NCBI GenBank assembly: GCA_963696505.1
Contig: CAVOKN010000031.1
Location: forward strand, 1 to 45,056
Length of the DNA: 45,056 bases
Source: CAVOKN01 sp963696505
Lineage (GTDB): Bacteria > Pseudomonadota > Gammaproteobacteria > Burkholderiales > Rhodocyclaceae
Reading direction: 5' to 3'
In this document: piece after piece, positions 27,629 through 34,768 of the stretch
Numbering within the stretch: the stretch's first letter is position 1
Layout of the letters: each line of letters starts with the position of its first letter
Translations under genes and position numbers: made by a program
The notes under the pieces: generated by a model
The model's database searches: none
Told to the model about the DNA's origin: nothing
The model's input: the letters and a program-made list of their open reading frames with translations, nothing else

Positions 27629-28771
27629 TCATGCCGCCGCCTCCCGGGGACTGACTTTCGGCGCACGCAGGCGCCGCACCACGCTGGTGTAGAGCCCGAC
27701 GATGCCCTGGGGCAGCCACAGCGTCACCACCACGAACATCAGGCCGAGGAAGAACAGCCAGTACTCGGGGAAGGCGACGGTGAACCAGCTCTTGGCCAGG
27801 TTCACCAGCGCCGCGCCGAGCACCGGTCCAATCAGCGTGCCGCGTCCGCCCACGGCGACCCAGATGGCGATCTCGATGGAGTTGGCGGGGGACATCTCGC
27901 CGGGGTTGATGATGCCAACCTGGGGCACGTAGAGCGCGCCCGCCACCGCCGCCATCATGGCCGACAGCGTCCACACGAACAGCTTGTAGTAGAGAGGGTT
28001 GTAGCCCATGAACATGACGCGCGACTCGGCGTCGCGGATCGCCGTCAGCACCCGGCCGAACTTGGAGGTGACGAGGTAGCGCGCCAGCAGCAGCGCCAGC
28101 ATCAGCGCCAGCGCGGAGGCGGCGAATAGCGCGACCCGCGTCTCCGGGGCGGTGATCGGGTAGCCAAGGATGCGCTTGAAGTCGGTGAAGCCGTTGTTGC
28201 CGCCGAAGCCGGTCTCGTTGCGGAAGAACAGCAGCATGAAAGCGAAGGTGAGCGCCTGGGTGATGATCGAGAAATACACGCCCTTGATGCGCGAGCGGAA
28301 GGCGAAGTAGCCGAAGACGAAGGCGAGCAGGGCCGGAACCACCAGCACCAGTGCCACCGACCACAGGAAGTGCTCGGTGCCCAGCCAGTACCAGGGCAGT
28401 TCCTTCCAGTCGAGGAAGACCATGAAGTCCGGCAGGTCGCTCTTGTAAACGCCGTCGCGGCCGATGGAGCGCATCAGGTACATGCCGAAAGCGTAGCCGC
28501 CGAGGGCGAAGAACAGGCCGTGGCCGAGGCTCAGGATGCCGCCGTAGCCCCAGATCAGATCCATCGCCACGGCGACGATGGCATAGCACAGGATCTTGCC
28601 CAGCACCGTGACGACGAAGCTGGAGGCGTGCAGCGGGTGGGTCTCCGGCAGCATCAGGTGGGCTGCCGGTATCAATACCAGGGCAATGAGGGCGAACAGC
28701 CCCATGGCGATCCAGCCACGGGCATCGAGGCTCTGTGCGAGGCGGACGACGAATGGTGTGCGCGTGCCCAT
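27629..28771 (-). CDS. urtC: Urea ABC transporter permease UrtC
   Basis: A 380-residue LivM-type inner-membrane permease with about ten hydrophobic helices, including LIWGYGGILSLGHGLFFALGG (the branched-chain permease signature) and VGGRGTLIGPVLGAALVNLAKS near the C-terminus. It starts three bases after urtB. It ends in basic RLRAPKVSPREAAA. Confidence 0.96.
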   Translation of the reverse strand: MGTRTPFVVRLAQSLDARGWIAMGLFALIALVLIPAAHLMLPETHPLHASSFVVTVLGKILCYAIVAVAMDLIWGYGGILSLGHGLFFALGGYAFGMYLMRSIGRDGVYKSDLPDFMVFLDWKELPWYWLGTEHFLWSVALVLVVPALLAFVFGYFAFRSRIKGVYFSIITQALTFAFMLLFFRNETGFGGNNGFTDFKRILGYPITAPETRVALFAASALALMLALLLARYLVTSKFGRVLTAIRDAESRVMFMGYNPLYYKLFVWTLSAMMAAVAGALYVPQVGIINPGEMSPANSIEIAIWVAVGGRGTLIGPVLGAALVNLAKSWFTVAFPEYWLFFLGLMFVVVTLWLPQGIVGLYTSVVRRLRAPKVSPREAAA

Positions 28772-28774
28772 CGC

Positions 28775-30379
28775 TCAGCTCTCCACAAACCGCCCCTTGA
28801 GGGCAAAGAGTCCTTGGGGGCGCTTCTGGATGAAGACGATGATGAACACCAGCACCGCGATCTTGGCGATCACCGCGCCGCTCCAGCCTTCGATGAACTT
28901 GGTCACGACCCCCAGGCCCAGCGCCGCCCACACCGCGCCGGCGAGTTGTCCGACGCCGCCCAGCACCACCACCATGAAGGAGTCAACGATGTAGCCCTGG
29001 CCCATGTCGGGGCCGACGTTGGAGATCTGCGACAGGGCCATGCCGCCCAGCCCGGCAATGCCGGCGCCGATAGCAAAGGCCAGGGTGTCGATGCGGCCGG
29101 TGGGTACGCCCACGCAGCTCGCCATGGCGCGGTTCTGCGTCACCGCGCGCACGAACATGCCCAGTCGCGTCTTGTTCATCAGCAGCCACACCAGCAGCAG
29201 CACCGCCAGCGCGAAGCCGATGATTACGATGCGATTGAGGGGCAGCACCACGCCGCTCATCACCTCGACGCCGCCGGACATCCACGACGGGTTGGCGACC
29301 TCGACGTTCTGCGCGCCGAAGATCATGCGCGAGGCCTGGATCAGCATCAGCGACAGGCCCCAGGTGGCGAGCAGGGTCTCCAGCGGCCGGCCGTAGAGAA
29401 AGCGGATCACGGTGCGCTCCATCAGCACGCCAACCAGCGCCGCGCAGGTGAATGCCACCGGAATCGTCGCCACCAGGTACCAGTCCTCGGCGCCGGGAAA
29501 CCAGGCGCGGAAAGCCGTCTGCATCATGAAGCTGGAATAAGCGCCGATCATCAGCAACTCGCCGTGGGCCATGTTGATCACGCCCATCACGCCGTAGGTG
29601 ATGGCCAGGCCCAGCGCCGCCAGCAGCAGGATGCTGCCCAGCGACAGGCCGGAGAAGATCTTGCCCACGTTGTCGGCGAAGGCGAGCCGGCCCTCCACGG
29701 CCTTGAGGGCGGCGCGTGCTTCCAGACGCACGCCGGCGTCGGGCTCGGCGAACTCGGTGCCGCGCTTTTCCAGAACAGCGGCGAGCAGTGTCCGGGTGGC
29801 GGTGCTGCTGCTCTCGCCCAGCGTTTTCACGGCGGCGCGGCGCAATTGCGGGTCCGCACTCTTGAGGCCGGCCTGGGCCTGAGCCTGAGCGAGGCGTTGG
29901 CGGATTTCGCCGTCGCTTTCTTTCTCCAGGGCGCGAACGATGAGGGGCAACTGCTCCGGTTCAGCGCCGCTCTCCAGTTCCTTCGCGGCGGCGAGACGCA
30001 CCCCGCGCTCCGGCGAGAGCAGGCGCAGGCCCGCCAGCGCGCCATTGAGCACGCCGCGGATACGGTTGTTGATGCTGATGCCTTCGCGATTCTCGGGCGC
30101 CGCGGGCAGCGCCGTGCCGCTGGCGGCGTCGATGGCGGTGTCGCCGTCCATGACAATCAGCGCGTCGCCCGCCTTGTATAGGGCGTCGGCCGCCAGCGCG
30201 TTGAGGATGCGCGCTGCGGGCTCGTCCCCAGCCGCTGCCAGCGTGTTGATGGCAGCGATCTTGGCGTCGGAATCGTCGCCAACGAGCCCCTTCACGGCCT
30301 GGGGATCGAGGGCGGCGTGGGCTGCGGGCAGCCACAGCAGGGCGAGCGCCAGCAGCACCTTATGCACTAAGGCAGTCAT
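28775..30379 (-). CDS. urtB: Urea ABC transporter permease UrtB
   Basis: A 534-residue protein. After a signal-like N-terminus (ALALLWLPAAHAALDP) comes a periplasmic helical repeat section (about 25-225, with ALEKESDGEIRQRLAQ), then the LivH-type permease (about 235-530) with GVMGVINMAHGELLMIGAYS and VLGGVGQLAGAVWAALGLG. The long N-terminal part is normal for proteobacterial UrtB. It follows urtA after 153 bases that contain a strong hairpin. Confidence 0.96.
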   Translation of the reverse strand: MTALVHKVLLALALLWLPAAHAALDPQAVKGLVGDDSDAKIAAINTLAAAGDEPAARILNALAADALYKAGDALIVMDGDTAIDAASGTALPAAPENREGISINNRIRGVLNGALAGLRLLSPERGVRLAAAKELESGAEPEQLPLIVRALEKESDGEIRQRLAQAQAQAGLKSADPQLRRAAVKTLGESSSTATRTLLAAVLEKRGTEFAEPDAGVRLEARAALKAVEGRLAFADNVGKIFSGLSLGSILLLAALGLAITYGVMGVINMAHGELLMIGAYSSFMMQTAFRAWFPGAEDWYLVATIPVAFTCAALVGVLMERTVIRFLYGRPLETLLATWGLSLMLIQASRMIFGAQNVEVANPSWMSGGVEVMSGVVLPLNRIVIIGFALAVLLLVWLLMNKTRLGMFVRAVTQNRAMASCVGVPTGRIDTLAFAIGAGIAGLGGMALSQISNVGPDMGQGYIVDSFMVVVLGGVGQLAGAVWAALGLGVVTKFIEGWSGAVIAKIAVLVFIIVFIQKRPQGLFALKGRFVES

Positions 30380-30436
30380 GCGGTTCCTTGGGACTGACCA
30401 TGCCGTTTCGCGGCTTGCCTTGCCCGCTTCCCAGCA

Positions 30437-30460
30437 CCCTCCCCCGCGAGCGGGGGAGGG
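30437..30460. repeat. Perfect 10-bp hairpin between urtA and urtB
   Basis: CCCTCCCCCG at 30437-30446 pairs exactly with CGGGGGAGGG at 30451-30460, with a 4-base loop. It lies between the binding-protein gene and the permease genes, where a hairpin can limit read-through or protect the urtA message. There is no T tract. It may also belong to the GC-rich repeat class. Confidence 0.7.
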
Positions 30461-30532
30461 CAGGGCGGGGGCAACTGCGGCCCACTCGGCGAATGTGCTG
30501 CCGGCACCATCACGCCGGCAGCATCGAACGGC

Positions 30533-31801
30533 TTACTTGCCTTCCGGTTCGTCCTTCTTCTTGTCGTTGCCTGGGATGTAGGGGCTCCAGGGCGCCGCCT
30601 TGACCGGACCGGGTGTCTTCCACACGACGTTGAACTGGCCGTCGGCCTTCACTTCGCCGATGAACACCGGCTTGTGCAGATGGTGGTTCTTCTCGTCCAT
30701 CTTCACCTCGAAGCCGGAGGGTGCCTTGAACGTCTGGCCGGCCACGGCGGCGATCACCTTGTCGGTGTCGGTGCTCTTGGCCTTCTCCACCGCCTGCGCC
30801 CACATGTGGATGCCGATGTAGGTGGCTTCCATCGGGTCGTTGGTCACGACCTTGTCGGCGTTGGGCAGTTTCTGCTTCTTCGCCCAGTCCTTGTACATCT
30901 TGATGAACTTGTCGTTCTCGCCGTTCTTCAGCGACATGAAGTAGTTCCACGCTGCGAGGTGGCCGACCAGCGGCTTGGTGTCGACGCCGCGCAGTTCCTC
31001 CTCGCCCACCGAGAACGCCACCACCGGCACGTCTGTCGCTTTCAAGCCCGCATTGCCCAGTTCCTTGTAGAAGGGCACGTTGGAATCGCCGTTGATGGTG
31101 GAGATGACAGCGGTCTTCTTTCCCTCGCCGGCGAACTTCTTGATCTTGGCGATGATGGTCTGGTAGTCGGAATGGCCGAAGGGGGTGTAGTCCTCCATGA
31201 TGTCGGCTTCCGCCACGCCCTTGCTCTTCAGGAAGGCGCGCAGGATCTTGTTGGTGGTGCGCGGATAGACGTAGTCGGTGCCCAGCAGCACGAAGCGCTT
31301 GGCGGAGCCGCCGTCCTTGCTCATCAGATATTCGACAGCCGGGATCGCTTGCTGGTTGGGTGCGGCGCCGGTGTAGAACACGTTCTTCTCGAGTTCCTCG
31401 CCTTCGTATTGCACCGGGTAGAACAGCAGGCCGTTGAGTTCCTTGAACACCGGGTTCACCGACTTGCGCGACACCGAGGTCCAGCAACCGAACACCACCG
31501 CCACCTTGTCCTTGCTCAGCAACTGGCGCGCCTTCTCGGCGAACAGCGGCCAGTTGGAGGCCGGGTTAACCACCACCGCCTCCAGCTTCTTGCCCATCAC
31601 CCCGCCCTTGGCGTTGATCTCGTCGATCGTCATCAGGGCGGTTTCCTTCAGTGCCGTCTCGGAGATCGCCATGGTTCCCGACAGCGAGTGCAGGATGCCG
31701 ACCTTGATCGTGTCGGCGGCATGCGCGGCGAAGGACGTGGCGCCGATGGCGGCGATGGAAGCGGACAGAGCGAGTGCCTTGACGAAGTTTCTGCGTTTCA
31801 T
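30533..31801 (-). CDS. urtA: Urea ABC transporter substrate-binding protein UrtA
   Basis: A 422-residue periplasmic binding protein. The N-terminus MKRRNFVKALALSASIAAIG has a twin-arginine-like start and cleaves near AHAA. The mature part shows the UrtA/LivK pattern: TIKVGILHSLSGTMAISET, VFGCWTSVSRKSVNPVFKE, and LFYPVQYEGEE (urea-binding family). AAGGGG lies eight bases before ATG, and a sigma-54-type promoter is about 50 bases upstream. It is first in the urea cluster. Confidence 0.97.
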   Translation of the reverse strand: MKRRNFVKALALSASIAAIGATSFAAHAADTIKVGILHSLSGTMAISETALKETALMTIDEINAKGGVMGKKLEAVVVNPASNWPLFAEKARQLLSKDKVAVVFGCWTSVSRKSVNPVFKELNGLLFYPVQYEGEELEKNVFYTGAAPNQQAIPAVEYLMSKDGGSAKRFVLLGTDYVYPRTTNKILRAFLKSKGVAEADIMEDYTPFGHSDYQTIIAKIKKFAGEGKKTAVISTINGDSNVPFYKELGNAGLKATDVPVVAFSVGEEELRGVDTKPLVGHLAAWNYFMSLKNGENDKFIKMYKDWAKKQKLPNADKVVTNDPMEATYIGIHMWAQAVEKAKSTDTDKVIAAVAGQTFKAPSGFEVKMDEKNHHLHKPVFIGEVKADGQFNVVWKTPGPVKAAPWSPYIPGNDKKKDEPEGK

Positions 31802-32112
31802 CGAATCAACCCCTTGGGAGAGTGGGAAAGGAAGCCTAGCGCCGGGCTATTAGCGAGGTGCGTGCCAAGCGCGGCACCAGCGGCGTGCGCAATGCTGTGG
31901 GGAAGTCGGGAGCGCTACGCCCGGCTGGTTCAAACCTGTTTCAGGACAAGGGCTTGAGGCGTGCAGGGAACAGTATGTCGGATGTCATGGAGCGGCGTTC
32001 CGGCGGCCTCGGGAGGGAAGGGGCATGACTATTGGGCGCTACGGTGGTGCGCCGCAAAATGAGGCAGGCACGGAATTGGTGCGTCGATGGCGTCGCGGCG
32101 AGGGGACGGACT
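31802..32112. other. Promoter region of the urea cluster, 311 bases
   Basis: No supported gene. It contains the sigma-54-like promoter at 31853-31867. A GCACC-n5-CGTGC pair near 31872-31886 weakly resembles half an NtrC site, but it lies too close to the promoter to be a typical enhancer. Confidence 0.5.
31853..31867 (-). promoter_or_regulatory. Sigma-54 (-24/-12) promoter of urtA
   Basis: The minus strand reads TGGCACGCACCTCGC. The sigma-54 pattern is TGGCACG, four free bases, then TTGC, so there is one mismatch, with GG and GC at exact spacing. The expected transcript would start near 31841, about 40 bases before the urtA ATG. This fits nitrogen control through NtrC (inference). Confidence 0.65.
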
Positions 32113-32454
32113 TCAGTAGAGTTCGGGGAATCGCTCCAGCCACATCCAGGCGGCGCTGAGGATCACGGCGACGGCAAAAGTCGTCGTGCCGGTCATGAAG
32201 CAGCAGGCGGCGGGGACGACGAGTTCGAAACTGCGGTCGAACAGGCCGCCGAACACGAACCAGATCGCCGTGAGGAGGGCCCACTTCAGGATGCAGCCAG
32301 GCAGGAAGACGCGCATCGCCCGGTTGTAGCGATAGTTCTGCTGCCGCTCCAGCGTCGATCCGCGGGTGACGTCACGGAAATACTGGAACGGCCAGAGATA
32401 GCGGTAGAACACCCGCCAGATTGGCTCGACGGTCGGTTCCGGCTCCCGGTTCAT
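32113..32454 (-). CDS. Small membrane protein of unknown function
   Basis: A 113-residue protein. The soluble N-terminal half is aromatic and basic (IWRVFYRYLWPFQYFRDVTR, QQNYRYNRAM); two hydrophobic helices follow (about 56-72, LKWALLTAIWFVFGG, and 78-105, LVVPAACCFMTGTTTFAVA). ATG 32454 is preceded by GAGGAGGGGG. I do not recognise a family. It lies between the urea cluster and the cytochrome operon on the same strand, 151 bases beyond the end of the rhodanese gene and past its terminator. Confidence 0.7.
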   Translation of the reverse strand: MNREPEPTVEPIWRVFYRYLWPFQYFRDVTRGSTLERQQNYRYNRAMRVFLPGCILKWALLTAIWFVFGGLFDRSFELVVPAACCFMTGTTTFAVAVILSAAWMWLERFPELY

Positions 32455-32524
32455 GCCCCCTCCTCGGTGCAGTGTGCCGAGTATTTACTATAGCGGGCGG
32501 CCCGGATCGCGCAAGCGTGTGCCC

Positions 32525-32540
32525 GTAGGGCGCACCCTAC
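32525..32540. repeat. Short palindrome of the GTAGGG repeat family, copy 3
   Basis: GTAGGG...CACCCTAC with almost no loop (GTAGGGCGCACCCTAC). It is a collapsed form of the repeats at 24981-25033 and 39577-39603. Confidence 0.6.
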
Positions 32541-32550
32541 CTCTTCTCGC

Positions 32551-32580
32551 AAAGAAAACGGGCGGCCTTGGCCGCCCGTT
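32551..32580 (-). terminator. Rho-independent terminator of the cytochrome-rhodanese operon
   Basis: AACGGGCGGCC (32557-32567) pairs exactly with GGCCGCCCGTT (32570-32580). On the minus strand the stem is followed by TTTTCTTT. It is 25 bases after the rhodanese stop codon, a strong intrinsic terminator. Confidence 0.85.
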
Positions 32581-32605
32581 CCCTTGCGCCTGTCGCTGCC
32601 CTGCG

Positions 32606-33697
32606 CTATTTGATCTCAGTCATCGTGTAGCTGCCGTCCTTGCTCCACTTGATGTTGGCATTGGTGAAGTAGGTCTTCAGTTCGGGCTTGAGGAGCTTGA
32701 CCATGTCGTGGGCTTCGCCGCCGCGGCCGGCGGCGCCGCAGAAGAACACGATGGGCTTGTCCTTGGGCAGCTTGTCGAGGTTCTTCTCCAGGGTGTTGAT
32801 GGGGATGTTCGCCGCGCCCTTGAAGGTGCCGGTGACGAATTCGTTCGGGTCGCGCACGTCGATCAGGGCGACGGAGTCCGGCGCCTCCTTCATGATCTTT
32901 TCCAGCGAGGCGACGGTGATGGTGCCGCTTTCCTTGCCCTGCTCGATCGCCGGGGCTGCTCCGGCCGCGGGCGCGGCGCCGTAGGCTTTTTCCCAGGCGG
33001 GCCAGCCTTCCGGCAAGACCATGACCTTGGTGTAACCGAGTTTGACCGCCTTCTCCGCCGAGTTGGACGAGAGCTTGCAGTTGAGGCCGTCGCAGTAGAA
33101 GAACAGCGGCATCGCCTTGTCGGCGGGCAACTTGTTGACCATCTTTTCGAACTGGGTGTCCGGGATGTTGATGGCACCGGGGATGTGGCCCTTGTCGTAC
33201 TTGCGCTCCTTGGGCCGGGAGTCCACCAGCGTCATCGGTGCCTTCTCGTCCATCAGTTTCTTGATGAACGCGACGCTGACCGCGGCTATGTTCCCCTTGG
33301 CAATCCATTCGGGGTAGCCCTCGGCATACACCTGGACGTTGGTGTAGCCCAGCTTTTCGGCCTTGAACGCGGACTTGTGGCTGAGCATGCACTCGATCCC
33401 GTCGCAGTAGAAGATCAGCGTCGCCGCCTTGTCCTTGGGCAGCAGGTCGCTCATCTTCTCGAACTGCAGATCGGGAATGCTGACCGCCGTCGGGATGTGA
33501 CCCGGATCGTACTTGCGGGCGGTGGGGCGGGAGTCCACGATCATTACGCCCTCGGGCGGCGGGACCACCGCGTACTTCTTGACGAAGTCGATGTTCGCCA
33601 GCTTGGGATACCAGCCCTCCTTGGCCGGCGCCTGGGCCGTGGCGACGAAGGGCACTGCAAGCAGCAGCGCGCTCAAGATTGCATACCAGCGTTTCAT
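32606..33697 (-). CDS. Secreted triple-rhodanese protein
   Basis: A 363-residue protein with signal peptide (about 1-23, VPFVATAQA) and three rhodanese-like domains: about 30-135 (Cys98 in FYCDGIECMLSHKSA), 140-240 (Cys202 in FYCDGLNCKLSSNSA) and 258-360 (Cys320 in FFCGAAGRGGEAHD). Rhodaneses carry sulfane sulfur on the active Cys. Domains 1 and 2 each have a second Cys five residues on (Cys103, Cys207). The Ala/Pro-rich linker AAPAAGAAPA separates domains 2 and 3. Start ATG 33697 is preferred because the longer frame upstream is another frame of the cytochrome gene. It is last in an operon with three cytochrome genes, which suggests handling of a sulfur compound in the periplasm (inference). 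Confidence 0.92.
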   Translation of the reverse strand: MKRWYAILSALLLAVPFVATAQAPAKEGWYPKLANIDFVKKYAVVPPPEGVMIVDSRPTARKYDPGHIPTAVSIPDLQFEKMSDLLPKDKAATLIFYCDGIECMLSHKSAFKAEKLGYTNVQVYAEGYPEWIAKGNIAAVSVAFIKKLMDEKAPMTLVDSRPKERKYDKGHIPGAINIPDTQFEKMVNKLPADKAMPLFFYCDGLNCKLSSNSAEKAVKLGYTKVMVLPEGWPAWEKAYGAAPAAGAAPAIEQGKESGTITVASLEKIMKEAPDSVALIDVRDPNEFVTGTFKGAANIPINTLEKNLDKLPKDKPIVFFCGAAGRGGEAHDMVKLLKPELKTYFTNANIKWSKDGSYTMTEIK

Positions 33698-33723
33698 GGG
33701 TTCCTCCTCGAAAATCGGTCCGG

Positions 33724-34110
33724 CTAGCTGCAGCTCGCCGGGGCCTCGCCGTCCTTCGCGCCCTTCATCAGGAAGGCCTTGAGATCCTCGTACAGATCCT
33801 TTTCCGGCACGTCGGCGTATTTCTCCGCCGCCTTGTTGCTGGCCTTCACCGAGTCGCGGTATTTCTGGCTGACGTAGAGCTTCACCGAGTCCTTGCCCTT
33901 GGCATGCTTGTCGGCCAGAAGGTAGGCGTTCCACTCGGCCATGGTCTTGGTGCTCGGCGCGATGGATCCGCCCTTCTCGACGTGGCAGGCAGTGCACACC
34001 ATGCGGAAATAGACGCGGCCGCGCTTCCAGTCGGCGTCGGCCTGGACGGTGGCGGCGGCGCCGAGCAAAGTCAGTCCGCAGAGGACGGCGATGGTTCTTC
34101 GCATTGTCAT
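33724..34110 (-). CDS. Periplasmic monoheme cytochrome c
   Basis: A 128-residue protein: signal peptide (about 1-24, LCGLTLLGAAATVQA) and one heme site CTACH (Cys39-His43). Met53 or later methionines (TKTMAEWNAYL) may give the second heme ligand. The remainder is helical and Lys-rich, with LYEDLKAFLMKG near the end, and the last residues are EAPASCS. It probably shuttles electrons for the octaheme and b-type cytochromes in the same operon. GGGAG lies upstream of ATG. Confidence 0.85.
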   Translation of the reverse strand: MTMRRTIAVLCGLTLLGAAATVQADADWKRGRVYFRMVCTACHVEKGGSIAPSTKTMAEWNAYLLADKHAKGKDSVKLYVSQKYRDSVKASNKAAEKYADVPEKDLYEDLKAFLMKGAKDGEAPASCS

Positions 34111-34143
34111 GAGTTGCTCCCGTAACGGATCGAAATCGGTGGC

Positions 34144-34758
34144 TTACTTGGCCGCGGCGTGCTCATCCTCCACCTCGTCCCAGCCGGTGATCATGGCCTT
34201 GATGTGGGCCATGGGGGTGTGGCCGGTGGTGGCGAAGTAGATGTGCACGACGAGGAAGATCAGCATCAGGAAGGCGCCGATGGTGTGCAGCAGCGCCACC
34301 GTGCCCAGTTGCAGGCCACCGATGCCCCAGGCCTGCCAGTCGGCGTAGAACAGCAGCAGCACCCCGGTCAGCCACACCAGCGGATTGATGAACAGCTTGA
34401 CCTGGAGATAGGCCATGCGCTGCAGCGGGTTGTGCTTCTGCAGTTTGGTGACGCGGAACGGATGGGGCGCGTCGGTGAAGATGCCGGTCAGGTAGTACTT
34501 GATCACCGCGTCGATCTTGTCGAAAGTGGGGATGTACTGCTTCCACTCGCCGGTGGTGAAGTGCCAGAAGATGGCGAACACCCACAGGCCGATCAGCGAC
34601 CAGGCGGCCACGCTGTGGTACTGCACCGCATCGTGGAAGCCGAAGAGGGTGTAGACGCCGTGGATCTCGAAGCCGGAGATCAGCATGAAGATGATGAGCA
34701 GCGCCTGGGTCCAGTGCCAGAAGCGTTCGAAGCGCTTGAAGATGTAGATTCTTTGCAT
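34144..34758 (-). CDS. Cytochrome b561-type membrane subunit
   Basis: A 204-residue integral membrane protein with four helices (about 15-33, 50-68, 123-140, 153-175) and histidines suited to bind two b hemes: His15 (RFWHWTQ), His48, His66 (FWHFTTGEW), His158 and His172 (VVHIYFATTGH). This is the layout of b-type subunits of hydrogenase and formate dehydrogenase type, which exchange electrons with quinones. It is 10 bases after the octaheme gene, so it is surely its partner. The direction of electron flow is not shown by the sequence. Confidence 0.9.
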   Translation of the reverse strand: MQRIYIFKRFERFWHWTQALLIIFMLISGFEIHGVYTLFGFHDAVQYHSVAAWSLIGLWVFAIFWHFTTGEWKQYIPTFDKIDAVIKYYLTGIFTDAPHPFRVTKLQKHNPLQRMAYLQVKLFINPLVWLTGVLLLFYADWQAWGIGGLQLGTVALLHTIGAFLMLIFLVVHIYFATTGHTPMAHIKAMITGWDEVEDEHAAAK

Positions 34759-34768
34759 GGCGAGGCCC

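Noticed and set aside
28370..30181. 603-codon plus-strand frame opposite urtB and urtC
   Set aside because: Antisense to two well-supported permease genes; His/Gln/Ala-rich composition typical of the reverse strand of GC-rich genes.
31872..31886. Possible NtrC site next to the sigma-54 promoter
   Set aside because: Only a partial match and too close to the -24 element to be a usual enhancer site.
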